A stretch of 64,000 nt of DNA from IMG/VR virus record IMGVR_UViG_3300006920_000040, positions 1-64,000 of that record; one strand, given 5' to 3'. The translations under genes and the position numbers were made by a program. The notes beneath the pieces are model-generated. The model was not told the DNA's origin, ran no database searches, and saw only the letters and a list, made by a program, of their open reading frames with translations. Of the stretch, positions 51,370 to 59,419 are shown in pieces (within the stretch, counting starts at the first letter, position 1; each line of letters begins with the position of its first letter). The stretch comes from a virus.

Positions 51370-52410
51370 ATGGCTGAAACCGATCCCTGTAAATGCGCAA
51401 CACCTTCCACAGGTCTTTCTGTTGTGACCGCATCCACTTTTAGCTTTCAGATGTGTGAAGCCGGTCAACTAGTAACCGTCCCTGCTGCTACCGTTGCAGA
51501 ATATCTGGTTAATACGATTTATGGCGATGTAATTGGCGATCCTCCTGCCGAAGGTTGTTATAATGTTTGTTATGATGCCGGTGGGAATCGGACCATTTCC
51601 ACCAATGAATCCACCCCCCTGACTCATTATGAGCTACAGGAAGCTGTGACTATTTTTCCCGATGCTCCGGTAGACCCCGATGATAGGTTAACTTGGGGGC
51701 GAGCAACGACACGAATTCTGGGTCTAATTCAACCACCAGTAGGATATATCCCAACTCATGTAAAATTGAGAATATGGGGGTTCATAGGTGGTGGTGATAA
51801 TACCAACATTTTGAGGGATACTAACTCCAACCGAATATTTATCATGCAGGGGTTCGGTGGTGATGATGATCATAGTTCGGTCACAGATGTAATGGTCCCT
51901 GTGCAACAAAACATTAATGATGATTATGAGGTGTATATTACTGGTGATTTTGCTAACGGGGTGGTTAATATAAAACAGATCGGTTATAGTCAAATGTGTT
52001 CTTTTGATGGTGACGGCAATGTCACACCACCAACCGGAGGAGAAACTCCAGAGGTGGAAATTCCACCAACGATACCGGTGCCATTGGAGATCACATACCT
52101 AAATCATACCTATTCTGTTTCTGGGGTAGACCAAACAATTGTGGAATGGTATATTGACGACACTTTGGTTGGAACCGACGAATACAACATTCATATCGAC
52201 ATGGGTGAGGTCATTCATACGGAAACTGTAACGCATGTTGTGGGCCTAACCTCCGATAAACAAAGACTCACTATTGATTGGACTGTTCTAAACAACCTGA
52301 AGGTCGATGTGAGTGTCCAAGAAGCCACGTATGGTTCTGTTCAAACTTCAAACTTCGGCACTTCAGACGTGTCGATCCCACCCTCATATGAGACTGCGGT
52401 TGTCGTGTAA
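51370..52410 (+). CDS. Putative virion/fibre protein
   Basis: 346 residues from ATG 51370, four bases after CCTAATTAA; an upstream ATG at 51322 would add a hydrophobic leader but runs over the divergent promoter. Beta-rich, with Cys pairs near the N-terminus and a Pro/Thr linker (TPPTGGETPEVEIPPTIP) at about 217-235 joining a C-terminal Ig-like part. The promoter class and composition support a late structural protein standing alone in the accessory region. Confidence 0.62.
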   Translation: MAETDPCKCATPSTGLSVVTASTFSFQMCEAGQLVTVPAATVAEYLVNTIYGDVIGDPPAEGCYNVCYDAGGNRTISTNESTPLTHYELQEAVTIFPDAPVDPDDRLTWGRATTRILGLIQPPVGYIPTHVKLRIWGFIGGGDNTNILRDTNSNRIFIMQGFGGDDDHSSVTDVMVPVQQNINDDYEVYITGDFANGVVNIKQIGYSQMCSFDGDGNVTPPTGGETPEVEIPPTIPVPLEITYLNHTYSVSGVDQTIVEWYIDDTLVGTDEYNIHIDMGEVIHTETVTHVVGLTSDKQRLTIDWTVLNNLKVDVSVQEATYGSVQTSNFGTSDVSIPPSYETAVVV

Positions 52411-52412
52411 TA

Positions 52413-52604
52413 TTAATAATCAAATCGTAGTTTGAATGCGATACCCATACAGCCACTTATAGGTTGTATGGGTATGACCTCACAACCCTTCATTAGAGGG
52501 TAGGCGTCCCAAATAGGCGTCATTACATCGTGCCTGTTGCCCCGTGCGTCAAAATATTGGACACGAACCGTAATATTCGCACCAGATGATCCCGTAATCA
52601 TCAT
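52413..52604 (-). CDS. Hypothetical protein, 63 aa
   Basis: 63 residues, beta-rich (GANITVRVQYFDARGN). Its start overlaps the upstream stop by four bases and it ends two bases from the convergent virion gene. No motif. Confidence 0.5.
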   Translation of the reverse strand: MMITGSSGANITVRVQYFDARGNRHDVMTPIWDAYPLMKGCEVIPIQPISGCMGIAFKLRFDY

Positions 52605-52804
52605 GCGTAGAATTCTACCCTCCCGTCATCTTCCAGAGCAATCAATCGCTTATGGATATCTAGAAGTTTCTCGTCGGTGGTTTTCGATTGCCAAATAGCC
52701 ATCGCTTCGCGTGATTTTCTCTGATGACACTCCGGACATTGTCCGTTTAGGAAATGTCGTTCTTTTTCGCAGTGATTGCAGTATTCGAGGTTTATATATG
52801 CCAT
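52601..52804 (-). CDS. Zinc-ribbon protein, 67 aa
   Basis: 67 residues. C-x2-C (CNHC) at 9-12 and C-x2-C (CPEC) at 23-26 form a compact zinc ribbon. The rest is a helix with basic residues. Probably a DNA- or RNA-binding accessory. Coupled downstream by a four-base overlap. Confidence 0.65.
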   Translation of the reverse strand: MAYINLEYCNHCEKERHFLNGQCPECHQRKSREAMAIWQSKTTDEKLLDIHKRLIALEDDGRVEFYA

Positions 52805-52810
52805 GATATT

Positions 52811-53137
52811 TTATTCTACTTCCTCCCATTTGTTGAGGGCTTTGAGGAATGCTTCGGCGCGTTGTGGTGCTGTAGCGTTGTGGTAGTGCATTGCTCCACA
52901 GATATCCGCTAGGATCTCGCGATATTTCAGTTTGAATTCTCCACTCTTCGACATCACCGCTACGTGCATCGCGTCGAGGTCGTCTAGGTAGTCCGGTGGC
53001 ATCTCTAATTCATGATCTGCACCACCGGCACGAACCCAACATCCCAACGCTATACATTTCAGGTCAGCATCGTAATGTGGGCTGAACCTCCACCCACACG
53101 CTTCGGCGATGGTGATTCTTTGTGTTTCGGGTTTCAT
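52811..53137 (-). CDS. Hypothetical protein, 108 aa, resembling phage ABA-sandwich proteins
   Basis: 108 residues. ITIAEACGWRFS near the start and a MPPDYLDDLDAMHVAV stretch near 47-62 recall small phage proteins with an IAEAxGW start and a DY-x-x-DL-x-AM helix. The two segments bracket a beta region holding three Cys and a His. Its role is unknown; the gene sits in a run of small co-oriented accessory genes. Confidence 0.6.
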   Translation of the reverse strand: MKPETQRITIAEACGWRFSPHYDADLKCIALGCWVRAGGADHELEMPPDYLDDLDAMHVAVMSKSGEFKLKYREILADICGAMHYHNATAPQRAEAFLKALNKWEEVE

Positions 53138-53163
53138 TATGTGTAGTTGGTGGATATGTCTTT

Positions 53164-53832
53164 TTATTTTCTGTGTCTGAAAGATATTTTTTTATCGAAA
53201 CCTGCCATGACGATTTTTGAGTCATTGTCGGTGTTCTGAGGTGCTTCGGGGTTGTCATTCATCCAACCAAGGAACTCGCTAATTTCACCGTAAACCTCAT
53301 GCGCGGTCATGGCTTTTTGGAAAGCGATGGAATCGAGAATGGGTATTTTGATACCATAACCGGTATCCGCAAGGACAGGTTGCCTATGTTCTTTATTCAG
53401 TTCGGTTGGTCTCTTATTGTATCGATTCCATAATGACAACGCTATTTTACGAAGGTAAGTTCCCTCAACCTCCATTGAAAACTTATCAATGGATCGGAAA
53501 TAATCTTTGTAGTAAATTCTAGTGGAATAACGGCAACGGTAATTGTCACTATGGGTCTCCAAATAAGCAGAACCACTCTTCCTCAAAATTACAAACAATT
53601 CAAACAACTCATCCGATGTGTGGTAAAATTTCTGGTTGTATGAGAATATAGTGTAGTATTGGTGGTTAATATGGATCTTTGTTCGAACCATCATATCCTT
53701 CCTCCACAAACACAAATCGTTAGTGAGATTACTCACGGGCATCTTTCGGCGATCATAGTATAGAACTGGATCGATGCCGTAGATGCCCGTGAGGTAGTCG
53801 TAGTAATCTTTATGCTTGGACAGAATCTTCAT
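53164..53832 (-). CDS. Hypothetical protein, 222 aa
   Basis: 222 residues, basic, rich in Tyr, Arg and Lys (YRCRYSTRIYYKDYFRSIDK). No known domain. Promoter TTGACA-17-TATAAA lies five bases before the ATG, among the clearest in the window. The high Tyr and basic content hints at nucleic-acid binding. Downstream genes follow with short gaps. Confidence 0.65.
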   Translation of the reverse strand: MKILSKHKDYYDYLTGIYGIDPVLYYDRRKMPVSNLTNDLCLWRKDMMVRTKIHINHQYYTIFSYNQKFYHTSDELFELFVILRKSGSAYLETHSDNYRCRYSTRIYYKDYFRSIDKFSMEVEGTYLRKIALSLWNRYNKRPTELNKEHRQPVLADTGYGIKIPILDSIAFQKAMTAHEVYGEISEFLGWMNDNPEAPQNTDNDSKIVMAGFDKKISFRHRK

Positions 53833-53837
53833 ACCGG

Positions 53838-53866
53838 TTTATAACGGGATTTTGTGGAGATGTCAA
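53838..53866 (-). promoter_or_regulatory. Sigma70-type promoter, leaderless geometry
   Basis: Minus-strand TTGACA at 53866-53861, 17-base spacer, TATAAA at 53843-53838, ATG 53832 five bases later. One of the best matches in the window. Confidence 0.7.
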
Positions 53867-53885
53867 CCCAAACTTGAGATTTATT

Positions 53886-54320
53886 TTAATCCTTAAGAAG
53901 TTCCGCCAGTGCCGCAACTTCCAATTCCCGCCGCATCTCTGGGGACACCACTTGATTCAGGCGCTCTTCAAGAACTTTGAGTTCCTTCTGTTTTTTCATG
54001 ACTGTCACCTTCTCAAATCGAGCAGTAATGTCATGCTCCCAATCCTTAAATGAACACCCCTGCCAAGTAAACGGGAGATGGGTTTTTAGATGCTCTGATG
54101 CATCCCTCCAATAATCTCTCTTTCCAATAATGAATGCGAGGATCTCCACCAGTTCTTTTTCGGCGTTAACCACATTTAGGTTTATGGAATTTTTCGGAGA
54201 CTCATCATAACTGAAAATCATGTTTGTCCTGTAGTTGGGGGACTGAATCCTCTTAACTTCTTGCTTCTTAGCTTCTACTTTGTTGAAAAGTAGTTTAATT
54301 GTTTCGTCTATTTTGCTCAT
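53886..54320 (-). CDS. Hypothetical helical protein, 144 aa
   Basis: 144 residues. An N-terminal helix (KIDETIKLLFNKVEAKKQEV) and a long C-terminal charged helix (MKKQKELKVLEERLNQVV) frame a middle with Trp-rich turns. Likely oligomeric. It follows the 364-residue gene by 11 bases. No family recognised. Confidence 0.62.
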   Translation of the reverse strand: MSKIDETIKLLFNKVEAKKQEVKRIQSPNYRTNMIFSYDESPKNSINLNVVNAEKELVEILAFIIGKRDYWRDASEHLKTHLPFTWQGCSFKDWEHDITARFEKVTVMKKQKELKVLEERLNQVVSPEMRRELEVAALAELLKD

Positions 54321-54331
54321 TGTATTTTGTT

Positions 54332-55426
54332 TTAAAGTTTCGTGTCTTTGTAGTCTTCCTCATACCACCACCCCTTAGTTTTTCGCTTGATGGTAGAACC
54401 GTCATCCATTTTAAAGTAGAGGTCCACACATTGATATTGTGTGATATCTTCGATTGGTGTGTTGGGTCGAGCTTGCACTAACACTTCAAGTCCTTCGATG
54501 GTAGCCGACGAAGTTATTTCATGACGCCTTGTCATAACCCGATCCTGATAGTAACCTCGGTTCCCCTCAAAGTCCTTTTTACAGTTCACCATCAATAACT
54601 CATTTTCGGGACTTAGGAAATATTTGTAATCATCTATATGATCATATTTGCAATATTTCAATGCAACCTTTTTAGTGATGATCTTGTCGATCTCCTGAGT
54701 ATGAATTGTCTTGCTATACTTGTCCAAGATATTTGCCCAGTCATCAGAAGTATCCGATACTTTGGAGGCAAGATAGGTCCACCCATCTTTTCCTACAAAC
54801 TGTTTCCGTTCAACATCCCAGAAGATGTTCTTACGCTTACCTTCAACCAAACCGTTGTTGTGATCGTAGTTATCAACCCTTTTGTAGAACATTTCGCGCT
54901 CAATAAACACAAATTGTTTCATGTTTTTGTCAATGAATACATTACCTTGTGCAACATCCTTGGCGGTAATCTTCTGCGATTGAATATTGGTAAATTTGGA
55001 GATCTTACTATACTCCTGACAACCAACTGGGAGTAGAATGAGGGTTGGTCCTTCCCAACAATAAACAAACTCACCTTCCAACCCCTTACCTTTGATGGAG
55101 TTGGTTTCCTGTAGGATGAACAATAGGTTGGCTAGACTGATCTCAATCTCAAAGCCTCGTGGGTCATATACTCTGATAAACTCCTTGCGGGAAGTATACC
55201 CCCTACCACCACCCCCGTTTCGGTTTAATACAAACCCTTCGGTTGGTTCATTCTTAAATTCCTCTGGGGGAATTTCATGATCCCGAAAAGTTTCCCAAGA
55301 ATTCTCCTTGCGAAGAGTCCCCTTCGCATCCCAATAAATAATGTATGCTAATTTTGCACTATAAGTATCTTTTCGCAATTGGAATCCGACGTTGATTTTT
55401 TCTGGTATAAATAGTTTAGTTCTCAT
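54332..55426 (-). CDS. Conserved large-phage hypothetical protein, 364 aa
   Basis: 364 residues. The start (MRTKLFIPEKINVGFQLRKD), the EIPPEEFKNEPTEGFVLNR stretch and the VYDPRGFEIEI strand match, from memory, a protein present in several large T4-like and jumbo phages with no assigned function. It contains WG- and Tyr-rich beta segments and no known catalytic site. A TATAAT -10 lies eight bases before the ATG but no good -35 is seen. It heads a two- or three-gene transcript. Confidence 0.68.
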   Translation of the reverse strand: MRTKLFIPEKINVGFQLRKDTYSAKLAYIIYWDAKGTLRKENSWETFRDHEIPPEEFKNEPTEGFVLNRNGGGGRGYTSRKEFIRVYDPRGFEIEISLANLLFILQETNSIKGKGLEGEFVYCWEGPTLILLPVGCQEYSKISKFTNIQSQKITAKDVAQGNVFIDKNMKQFVFIEREMFYKRVDNYDHNNGLVEGKRKNIFWDVERKQFVGKDGWTYLASKVSDTSDDWANILDKYSKTIHTQEIDKIITKKVALKYCKYDHIDDYKYFLSPENELLMVNCKKDFEGNRGYYQDRVMTRRHEITSSATIEGLEVLVQARPNTPIEDITQYQCVDLYFKMDDGSTIKRKTKGWWYEEDYKDTKL

Positions 55427-55463
55427 TTTCGTTCATTATATATTAGTTGATATTTTTGATTAT

Positions 55464-55787
55464 TCAATCCTGATAATTGGATTGGGTGCTTGATTTTAGT
55501 TCTTCTTCGGTGGCGTCTTCGATTTCACCATATACATCCCGCCCGAGGGTCTTGAATCCACAACCTTTGTCGTATTCCTTATAACCACAGACTAAGCAGA
55601 TTCGATTATCGAATCTATTAAACATACTACCCGTATATTTCGTTCTGCTTCTGAGGGATTCCTGCCGCAACCACTCAAGTTTATGTTCACAATTATCGAC
55701 GAAGTCGGAAATGTATTGTTTTTTAGCTGCTTCGATATCGACAATATCCTCTGTGAATTTTTTAATGTCGGCACGATAGTTTACCAT
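55464..55787 (-). CDS. Hypothetical protein, 107 aa, start region tandemly duplicated
   Basis: 107 residues from ATG 55787. Cys pairs (CLVCGYKEYDKGCGF near 75-89) suggest a zinc site. The first nine codons and the start lie inside a 28-base unit repeated twice, so a second, out-of-frame ATG exists at 55815 that would give a 17-codon peptide. I choose the ATG in frame with the long ORF. The start is therefore uncertain. Confidence 0.6.
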   Translation of the reverse strand: MVNYRADIKKFTEDIVDIEAAKKQYISDFVDNCEHKLEWLRQESLRSRTKYTGSMFNRFDNRICLVCGYKEYDKGCGFKTLGRDVYGEIEDATEEELKSSTQSNYQD

Positions 55788-55822
55788 TTTTAATGTCGGC
55801 ACGATAGTTTACCATTTTTAAT
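55759..55822. repeat. 28-base tandem duplication over a start codon
   Basis: Unit 55767-55794 is repeated exactly at 55795-55822, with the last eight bases of the unit also present just before it. Each unit carries an ATG (minus strand) and nine codons of the 107-residue gene. Confidence 0.9.
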
Positions 55823-55831
55823 GGGTCCATA

Positions 55832-56020
55832 TTAATCATGTTGCGGGACATCCACAAAAATTTCATTCTCCTGAAGTGCGTCCAATATCCGTTGGCCCGT
55901 CCGAGCGATTGCCGCTGTGGTTTCGGGGTCACAATAGGGGTCGATAGTTCGGGTGTAATCCACAATATAGAGATTGTGGGTGAGTCTATTTCGAATTTCT
56001 TCTGGTGTCGGCTGTTTCAT
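55832..56020 (-). CDS. Hypothetical protein, 62 aa
   Basis: 62 residues: KQPTPEEIRNRLTHNLYIVD, then a helix with TGQRILDALQENEIF. Own promoter (TTGACG-17-TATAGT) six bases before the ATG. It precedes the duplicated-start gene. Not recognised. Confidence 0.58.
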   Translation of the reverse strand: MKQPTPEEIRNRLTHNLYIVDYTRTIDPYCDPETTAAIARTGQRILDALQENEIFVDVPQHD

Positions 56021-56026
56021 GAGTGA

Positions 56027-56055
56027 ACTATATTCAATTTATTGGGGTTCGTCAA
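56027..56055 (-). promoter_or_regulatory. Sigma70-type promoter, leaderless geometry
   Basis: Minus-strand TTGACG at 56055-56050, 17-base spacer, TATAGT at 56032-56027, ATG 56020 six bases later. Confidence 0.65.
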
Positions 56056-56058
56056 TGT

Positions 56059-56541
56059 TTATTTTCGGTAATTTCGGATGACGGTAAATTCGTCATGTTC
56101 CAGTAAGACTTCTTCTTTAGCGAAGTGAGATCGGTAATTCGGGAAATAAATATCTCCAGTATAATCGCCCTTAATATGACTGACAATTAGCTCGTCACAG
56201 AGAGGTAGGAATTGTCGATAGATTTCCGCCCCGCCGATGATGAAGATTTTCCATGTATCCTTCGGACTATTCCAACAATAGTCAACCGACAGCATGTCAT
56301 GGATGACTTCAACACCTTCATGGGTCCAATTTCGATCCTGAGTCATGACAATATTGGTCCGGTTTGGAAGAGGTTTGCCGATAGACTCAAATGTCTTCCG
56401 TCCCATCACGATAGGGTGTCCGGTTGTTTGCTCTTTGAAGAACTTGAAGTCGTCGGGGATATGCCATGGGATCTCCGAACCGTTTCCGATCAGATTGTTT
56501 TTGTCCATGGCGACAATCGCGATTAGTTTGCATGTTTTCAT
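56059..56541 (-). CDS. Dihydrofolate reductase
   Basis: 160 residues, standard DHFR length. LIAIVAMDKNNLIGNGSEIP (6-25) is the conserved N-terminal strand and Met20-type loop; WHIPDDFKFFKEQT carries the catalytic acid; VMGRKTFESIGKPLPNR and FIIGGAEIYRQFLP complete the NADPH site. It reduces dihydrofolate for thymidylate synthesis; no thymidylate synthase is in the window. A hairpin (CCTCTCAG/CTGAGAGG) lies in the 5' region. Confidence 0.96.
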   Translation of the reverse strand: MKTCKLIAIVAMDKNNLIGNGSEIPWHIPDDFKFFKEQTTGHPIVMGRKTFESIGKPLPNRTNIVMTQDRNWTHEGVEVIHDMLSVDYCWNSPKDTWKIFIIGGAEIYRQFLPLCDELIVSHIKGDYTGDIYFPNYRSHFAKEEVLLEHDEFTVIRNYRK

Positions 56542-56552
56542 AAATTTTTAAC

Positions 56553-56582
56553 CCTCTCAGCAATATAGAAATCACTGAGAGG
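56553..56582 (-). promoter_or_regulatory. Hairpin in the 97-base gap before the dihydrofolate reductase gene
   Basis: CCTCTCAG and CTGAGAGG form an 8-bp stem with a 14-base loop. No strong U-tract follows, so it may be a weak terminator of the upstream gene or a leader structure. An extended -10-like GGTTATAAT precedes it on the minus strand. Confidence 0.45.
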
Positions 56583-56638
56583 ATTCATTATAACCCCGTG
56601 CAGTCCTCGTTAGAGATCCCCCAAGGGGTTGACATATC

Positions 56639-57151
56639 TTAGAACGGAATTTCCTCGCTGTCAAGAAATTTTAAATATTCCTTTTCGCCACCCGCTTTAG
56701 CCTCCCGCAATCTTCGATTAAAATCGGCTCGGTCCAACTCAATATTAATGCGTTCTAACCGGAACAGATCAAAATATTCCTTTTGATAACCCTCCCTCTT
56801 TTTAAGCTGAGATAATAACCAGTATAAATTACCGCCACTTTCACTGCACCCGAAACAATGGAATCTATTATACCTTTCATCCATAACCCAATCTCGCACA
56901 TAATTGTTGTCAATTCTAAACCACCCTTTGAACCGTTCATCGGGGATAAGTTTAGCGTTGGTCATGCGTATGGTCTCCCTGCGGAAGGTGACTATGAGTG
57001 ATGGGCTTTTCTCTTTATGGAACGGACATAGCAGATAAATGCGCCCAGATGAGTTGTAGTAGCCGATGAAGTGTTTTACGTCTGAGTTATACTCTTTCTT
57101 GGAAGACGCAATAGGGAGCGTGTGGAAGCCCGAAATGGGTGCTTTGGTCAT
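56639..57151 (-). CDS. Primase-type CHC2 zinc-finger protein without catalytic domain
   Basis: 170 residues. LLCPFHKEKSPSLIV near 40-54 and FHCFGCSESGGNLYWLL near 98-114 give the C-x2-H...C-x2-C set of DnaG/gp41-linked primases (CHC2). No TOPRIM (E-G-x-x-D) follows, and the chain ends 55 residues after the finger. It could be the recognition half of a split primase or a regulator. It lies six bases from the kinase start-side neighbour in the same operon. Confidence 0.85.
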   Translation of the reverse strand: MTKAPISGFHTLPIASSKKEYNSDVKHFIGYYNSSGRIYLLCPFHKEKSPSLIVTFRRETIRMTNAKLIPDERFKGWFRIDNNYVRDWVMDERYNRFHCFGCSESGGNLYWLLSQLKKREGYQKEYFDLFRLERINIELDRADFNRRLREAKAGGEKEYLKFLDSEEIPF

Positions 57152-57156
57152 CGTCT

Positions 57157-57495
57157 TTATTTCTCCAATTTAAAGTGTGTGATGAATTCTTTACGCCCAC
57201 CTTTGAGTTTTTCTCGTTCCAGTAGAACGGACTTGGAGACATCTAATATAACCGTAGTAATTTCGAACCCCCTGTCTTCAAAAAACTTTTCAGCAACAGC
57301 GCGATGCTCCCTGAAAGATAGATATGGATCTGTGACAACAACCCGATCCCGTTCGATATGGGGTAAAACGTCTCGATCTATATCAACCGGATCATCGATT
57401 AAGAAGTGGTCGGGGTAATCTTCCTTTGCACAGGTGGTCTTCCCGCTACATGGAAGACCACCGATCAATACAACCTCTTTAGAGTTGGTCTGCAT
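57157..57495 (-). CDS. P-loop kinase-like protein
   Basis: 112 residues. VLIGGLPCSGKTTCAKE (9-25) is a Walker A. VVVTDPYLSFREHRAVAEKF and ILDVSKSVLLEREKLKGG give the nucleic-acid/nucleoside-kinase lid and LID-type basic residues. Of the zeta-toxin/polynucleotide kinase type fold; substrate not evident. It overlaps the frameshifted gene upstream by 17 bases. Confidence 0.8.
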   Translation of the reverse strand: MQTNSKEVVLIGGLPCSGKTTCAKEDYPDHFLIDDPVDIDRDVLPHIERDRVVVTDPYLSFREHRAVAEKFFEDRGFEITTVILDVSKSVLLEREKLKGGRKEFITHFKLEK

Positions 57496-57885
57496 CTTTT
57501 AGTGCATTATAGAGTCTATCTAAGGAGAAGGCGAATCCCGAGTAGCTGGTGGAGTTTCCATAATATTCTTGGTCAAAACCCAATTTACATTCAAACACAA
57601 CATCCGCCTTAAGTTTATTATACAGCTTGTGGGACACATTCTCGTTAACTAAGGTGAGGATGTCCCCTAGGGGGTCCTCACCTTCACCATGGGTAGTGGT
57701 AAAGGGGTGGGGGTTTCATCATCCCAATAATTACCCCCTTCATAACCGTAGGTTTTGGTCACGACACTGATGTAATGTTCACCATCCTTGATTGGGGTTG
57801 GGGTTCTACTGCTCCGTTCGATATCATTTTTAATACAGACAATGTCTGCTTCTTCAATTTTTTGTAGGAATTCGTTGCAGTTCAT
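57479..57885 (-). CDS. Hypothetical protein interrupted by an apparent frameshift
   Basis: The first frame runs from ATG 57885 (MNCNEFLQKIEEADIVCIKN) to TYGYEGGNYWDDETPTPL and ends at 57667. The -1 frame is open from just before the same point: PFTTTHGEGEDPLGDILTLV, then KLYNKLKADVVFECKLGF, down to a stop at 57479. The second frame has no good start but reads as a natural protein continuing the first. The switch lies at C-runs around 57704-57716. It may be a recent mutation, an assembly error, or programmed slippage. A weak promoter (TTGACA-17-CAAAAT) precedes it. Confidence 0.6.
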
Positions 57886-57894
57886 TGCGTTTTT

Positions 57895-57923
57895 ATTTTG
57901 GTTCATTTTCTGGAATTTGTCAA
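57895..57923 (-). promoter_or_regulatory. Weak sigma70-type promoter of the frameshifted gene
   Basis: Minus-strand TTGACA at 57923-57918, 17-base spacer, CAAAAT at 57900-57895, ATG 57885 nine bases later. The -10 is poor. Confidence 0.4.
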
Positions 57924-57934
57924 GCTTATTGGTA

Positions 57935-58126
57935 TCAGTCGAAGTGGATTTCTGCAACTTCCGCAACTACAGGCGTTATATATCGCCAGTAAACCCCAGT
58001 AACTTCATGGAGTTTGTTCTGGTGGAACAACGAATCACCAATACGTGGGACGTTGTTCACGAATCGGACTTCAGCTTCGTGGGGTGGACACCCACTCCAA
58101 TATATTATGATTTTAGTTTTTATCAT
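57935..58126 (-). CDS. Hypothetical protein, 63 aa
   Basis: 63 residues, beta-rich (TKIIIYWSGCPPHEAEVRFV, VTGVYWRYITPVVAEVAEI). The ATG overlaps the upstream stop (ATGA). Its stop precedes the next promoter by about ten bases. Unrecognised. Confidence 0.6.
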   Translation of the reverse strand: MIKTKIIIYWSGCPPHEAEVRFVNNVPRIGDSLFHQNKLHEVTGVYWRYITPVVAEVAEIHFD

Positions 58127-58719
58127 TTGTTCGTAGTGAGATAGTCAAAAGCCCCCTTCAATCGGACCCCTGCGGCTCTTCCCGCCGCCATAATATTGTC
58201 CACCGTTGCAGGTGGTAGCTTGGTTTCGATGACCAAAGGTTCACCGGTCTTGGAGTTTTTGAGTCTATCACACACGATACTCTTCGTCTCCGATTGGGTT
58301 GATTCGTTGCTCTCTTTAATGGCATTCAAACACTTGTGGAAATTGGACGCATATGAGTTGAGGGTGTGATGTTTGGCGTCATTGGGGTTGGAGATGTATT
58401 TTTCGATCCAAGCTTCACATAACTTATAATCAACATAGTTCCCGCTAGGATACCAGAACAATACCAATTTACCCTCAATTCGAGCCCAATTTACCCTCAT
58501 CCAAACTTGTAAATCCAGCTTATTATCACCGATATTGCCCACATGGACACCCCAACCGTTACTGATCTGATCCCATTGGACACCCTTGTTATCACCCCTC
58601 TCATAACCGTCATGGGCGTTTTTGTTCCAGAGGGTGGTGAGTTCAAAGCTGTTTGCTTCAACGGCGAAAAAGGTTTTCTTCATTCGTTCTTCGGCACTGC
58701 CGGATTGTTCGTTAATCAT
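58123..58719 (-). CDS. Hypothetical protein, 198 aa
   Basis: 198 residues from ATG 58719, seven bases... behind a TATGTT -10; a GTATG upstream would add five residues but overlaps the promoter. NAHDGYERGDNKGVQWDQIS and a WGVHVGNIGDNKLDLQVWM beta stretch, then a helical C-terminus ending AAGRAAGVRLKGAFDYL. No family known. Preceded by a Rho-independent terminator. Confidence 0.65.
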   Translation of the reverse strand: MINEQSGSAEERMKKTFFAVEANSFELTTLWNKNAHDGYERGDNKGVQWDQISNGWGVHVGNIGDNKLDLQVWMRVNWARIEGKLVLFWYPSGNYVDYKLCEAWIEKYISNPNDAKHHTLNSYASNFHKCLNAIKESNESTQSETKSIVCDRLKNSKTGEPLVIETKLPPATVDNIMAAGRAAGVRLKGAFDYLTTNK

Positions 58720-58725
58720 GTTCGA

Positions 58726-58753
58726 AACATACAAGGTTTCTCGGAATTGTCAA
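58726..58753 (-). promoter_or_regulatory. Sigma70-type promoter behind a terminator
   Basis: Minus-strand TTGACA at 58753-58748, 16-base spacer, TATGTT at 58731-58726, ATG 58719 six bases later. It begins two to three bases after the terminator U-tract of the upstream gene. Confidence 0.68.
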
Positions 58754-58754
58754 A

Positions 58755-58783
58755 TAAAAAACCCACTATTTCTAGTGGGCTTA
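58755..58783 (-). terminator. Rho-independent terminator
   Basis: Minus strand: CCCACTA, four-base loop, TAGTGGG, then TTTTTT. It ends the 206-residue gene and is followed at once by the next promoter. Confidence 0.88.
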
Positions 58784-58786
58784 ATT

Positions 58787-59407
58787 TTAGACATTTCTTT
58801 GATTGTTGACATAGATGCCATAATTTTTAAAATACCATTCGTGGGGTTTATATGCCCTATGGACACCAAGCTCCTTAGATAGCTCATCCACCTGTTTAGC
58901 CTTCCATTTGTCGAATGACAGTGTTTCGTTATCAGGCGGGAAGAAATTCTCAAAAGCCGAAACAATGACACCTAGGGGCAACCCCGTTAATTGAGCCATA
59001 GACTCTTTACCTTCGTCATTGTTCAGATCTTCTAGTATATAACGGACGGAGTGAGCAATTTTCCAGTCATCATTTGCCCCCTCAACCGGACATGTTTTGT
59101 GTTTTGGTAATCCGAACACCCACATTCCCTCCCCTTCCTCCACCATAGTCAATGGTGACTTATAAGAAAAAGGTTTCTTCAAGTATTTTTGGAATTCATC
59201 CAAGATGAATTGTGGCTTCAATAATACACGACCATCATCGGTATCCGCTCCGTCCGTCAGGTCTTGACTGAAGTTGGCATAATCGGAGCAAATATCGAAT
59301 AGCGTTTCGCCTCTATTAGTCCCGAACTCATCGGGCTTATAGGTGACCGAATAATACCCCGATGATACGGAATCTTCAAAATCGAGGTTAAGGGACTCCC
59401 TAACCAT
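58787..59407 (-). CDS. Hypothetical protein, 206 aa
   Basis: 206 residues, acidic. Motif-free but with a well-formed core (MWVFGLPKHKTCPVEGANDD) and a C-terminal helix pair. It is downstream of a 34-codon ORF, with 12 bases between, and ends right at a strong terminator. Probably cytoplasmic. Unrecognised. Confidence 0.65.
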   Translation of the reverse strand: MVRESLNLDFEDSVSSGYYSVTYKPDEFGTNRGETLFDICSDYANFSQDLTDGADTDDGRVLLKPQFILDEFQKYLKKPFSYKSPLTMVEEGEGMWVFGLPKHKTCPVEGANDDWKIAHSVRYILEDLNNDEGKESMAQLTGLPLGVIVSAFENFFPPDNETLSFDKWKAKQVDELSKELGVHRAYKPHEWYFKNYGIYVNNQRNV

Positions 59408-59419
59408 ACGGTTCGTTAC

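Noticed and set aside
56620-56640. Plus-strand TTGACA near the primase-finger gene
   Set aside because: No plus-strand gene begins downstream and no -10 element is present at a fitting distance.
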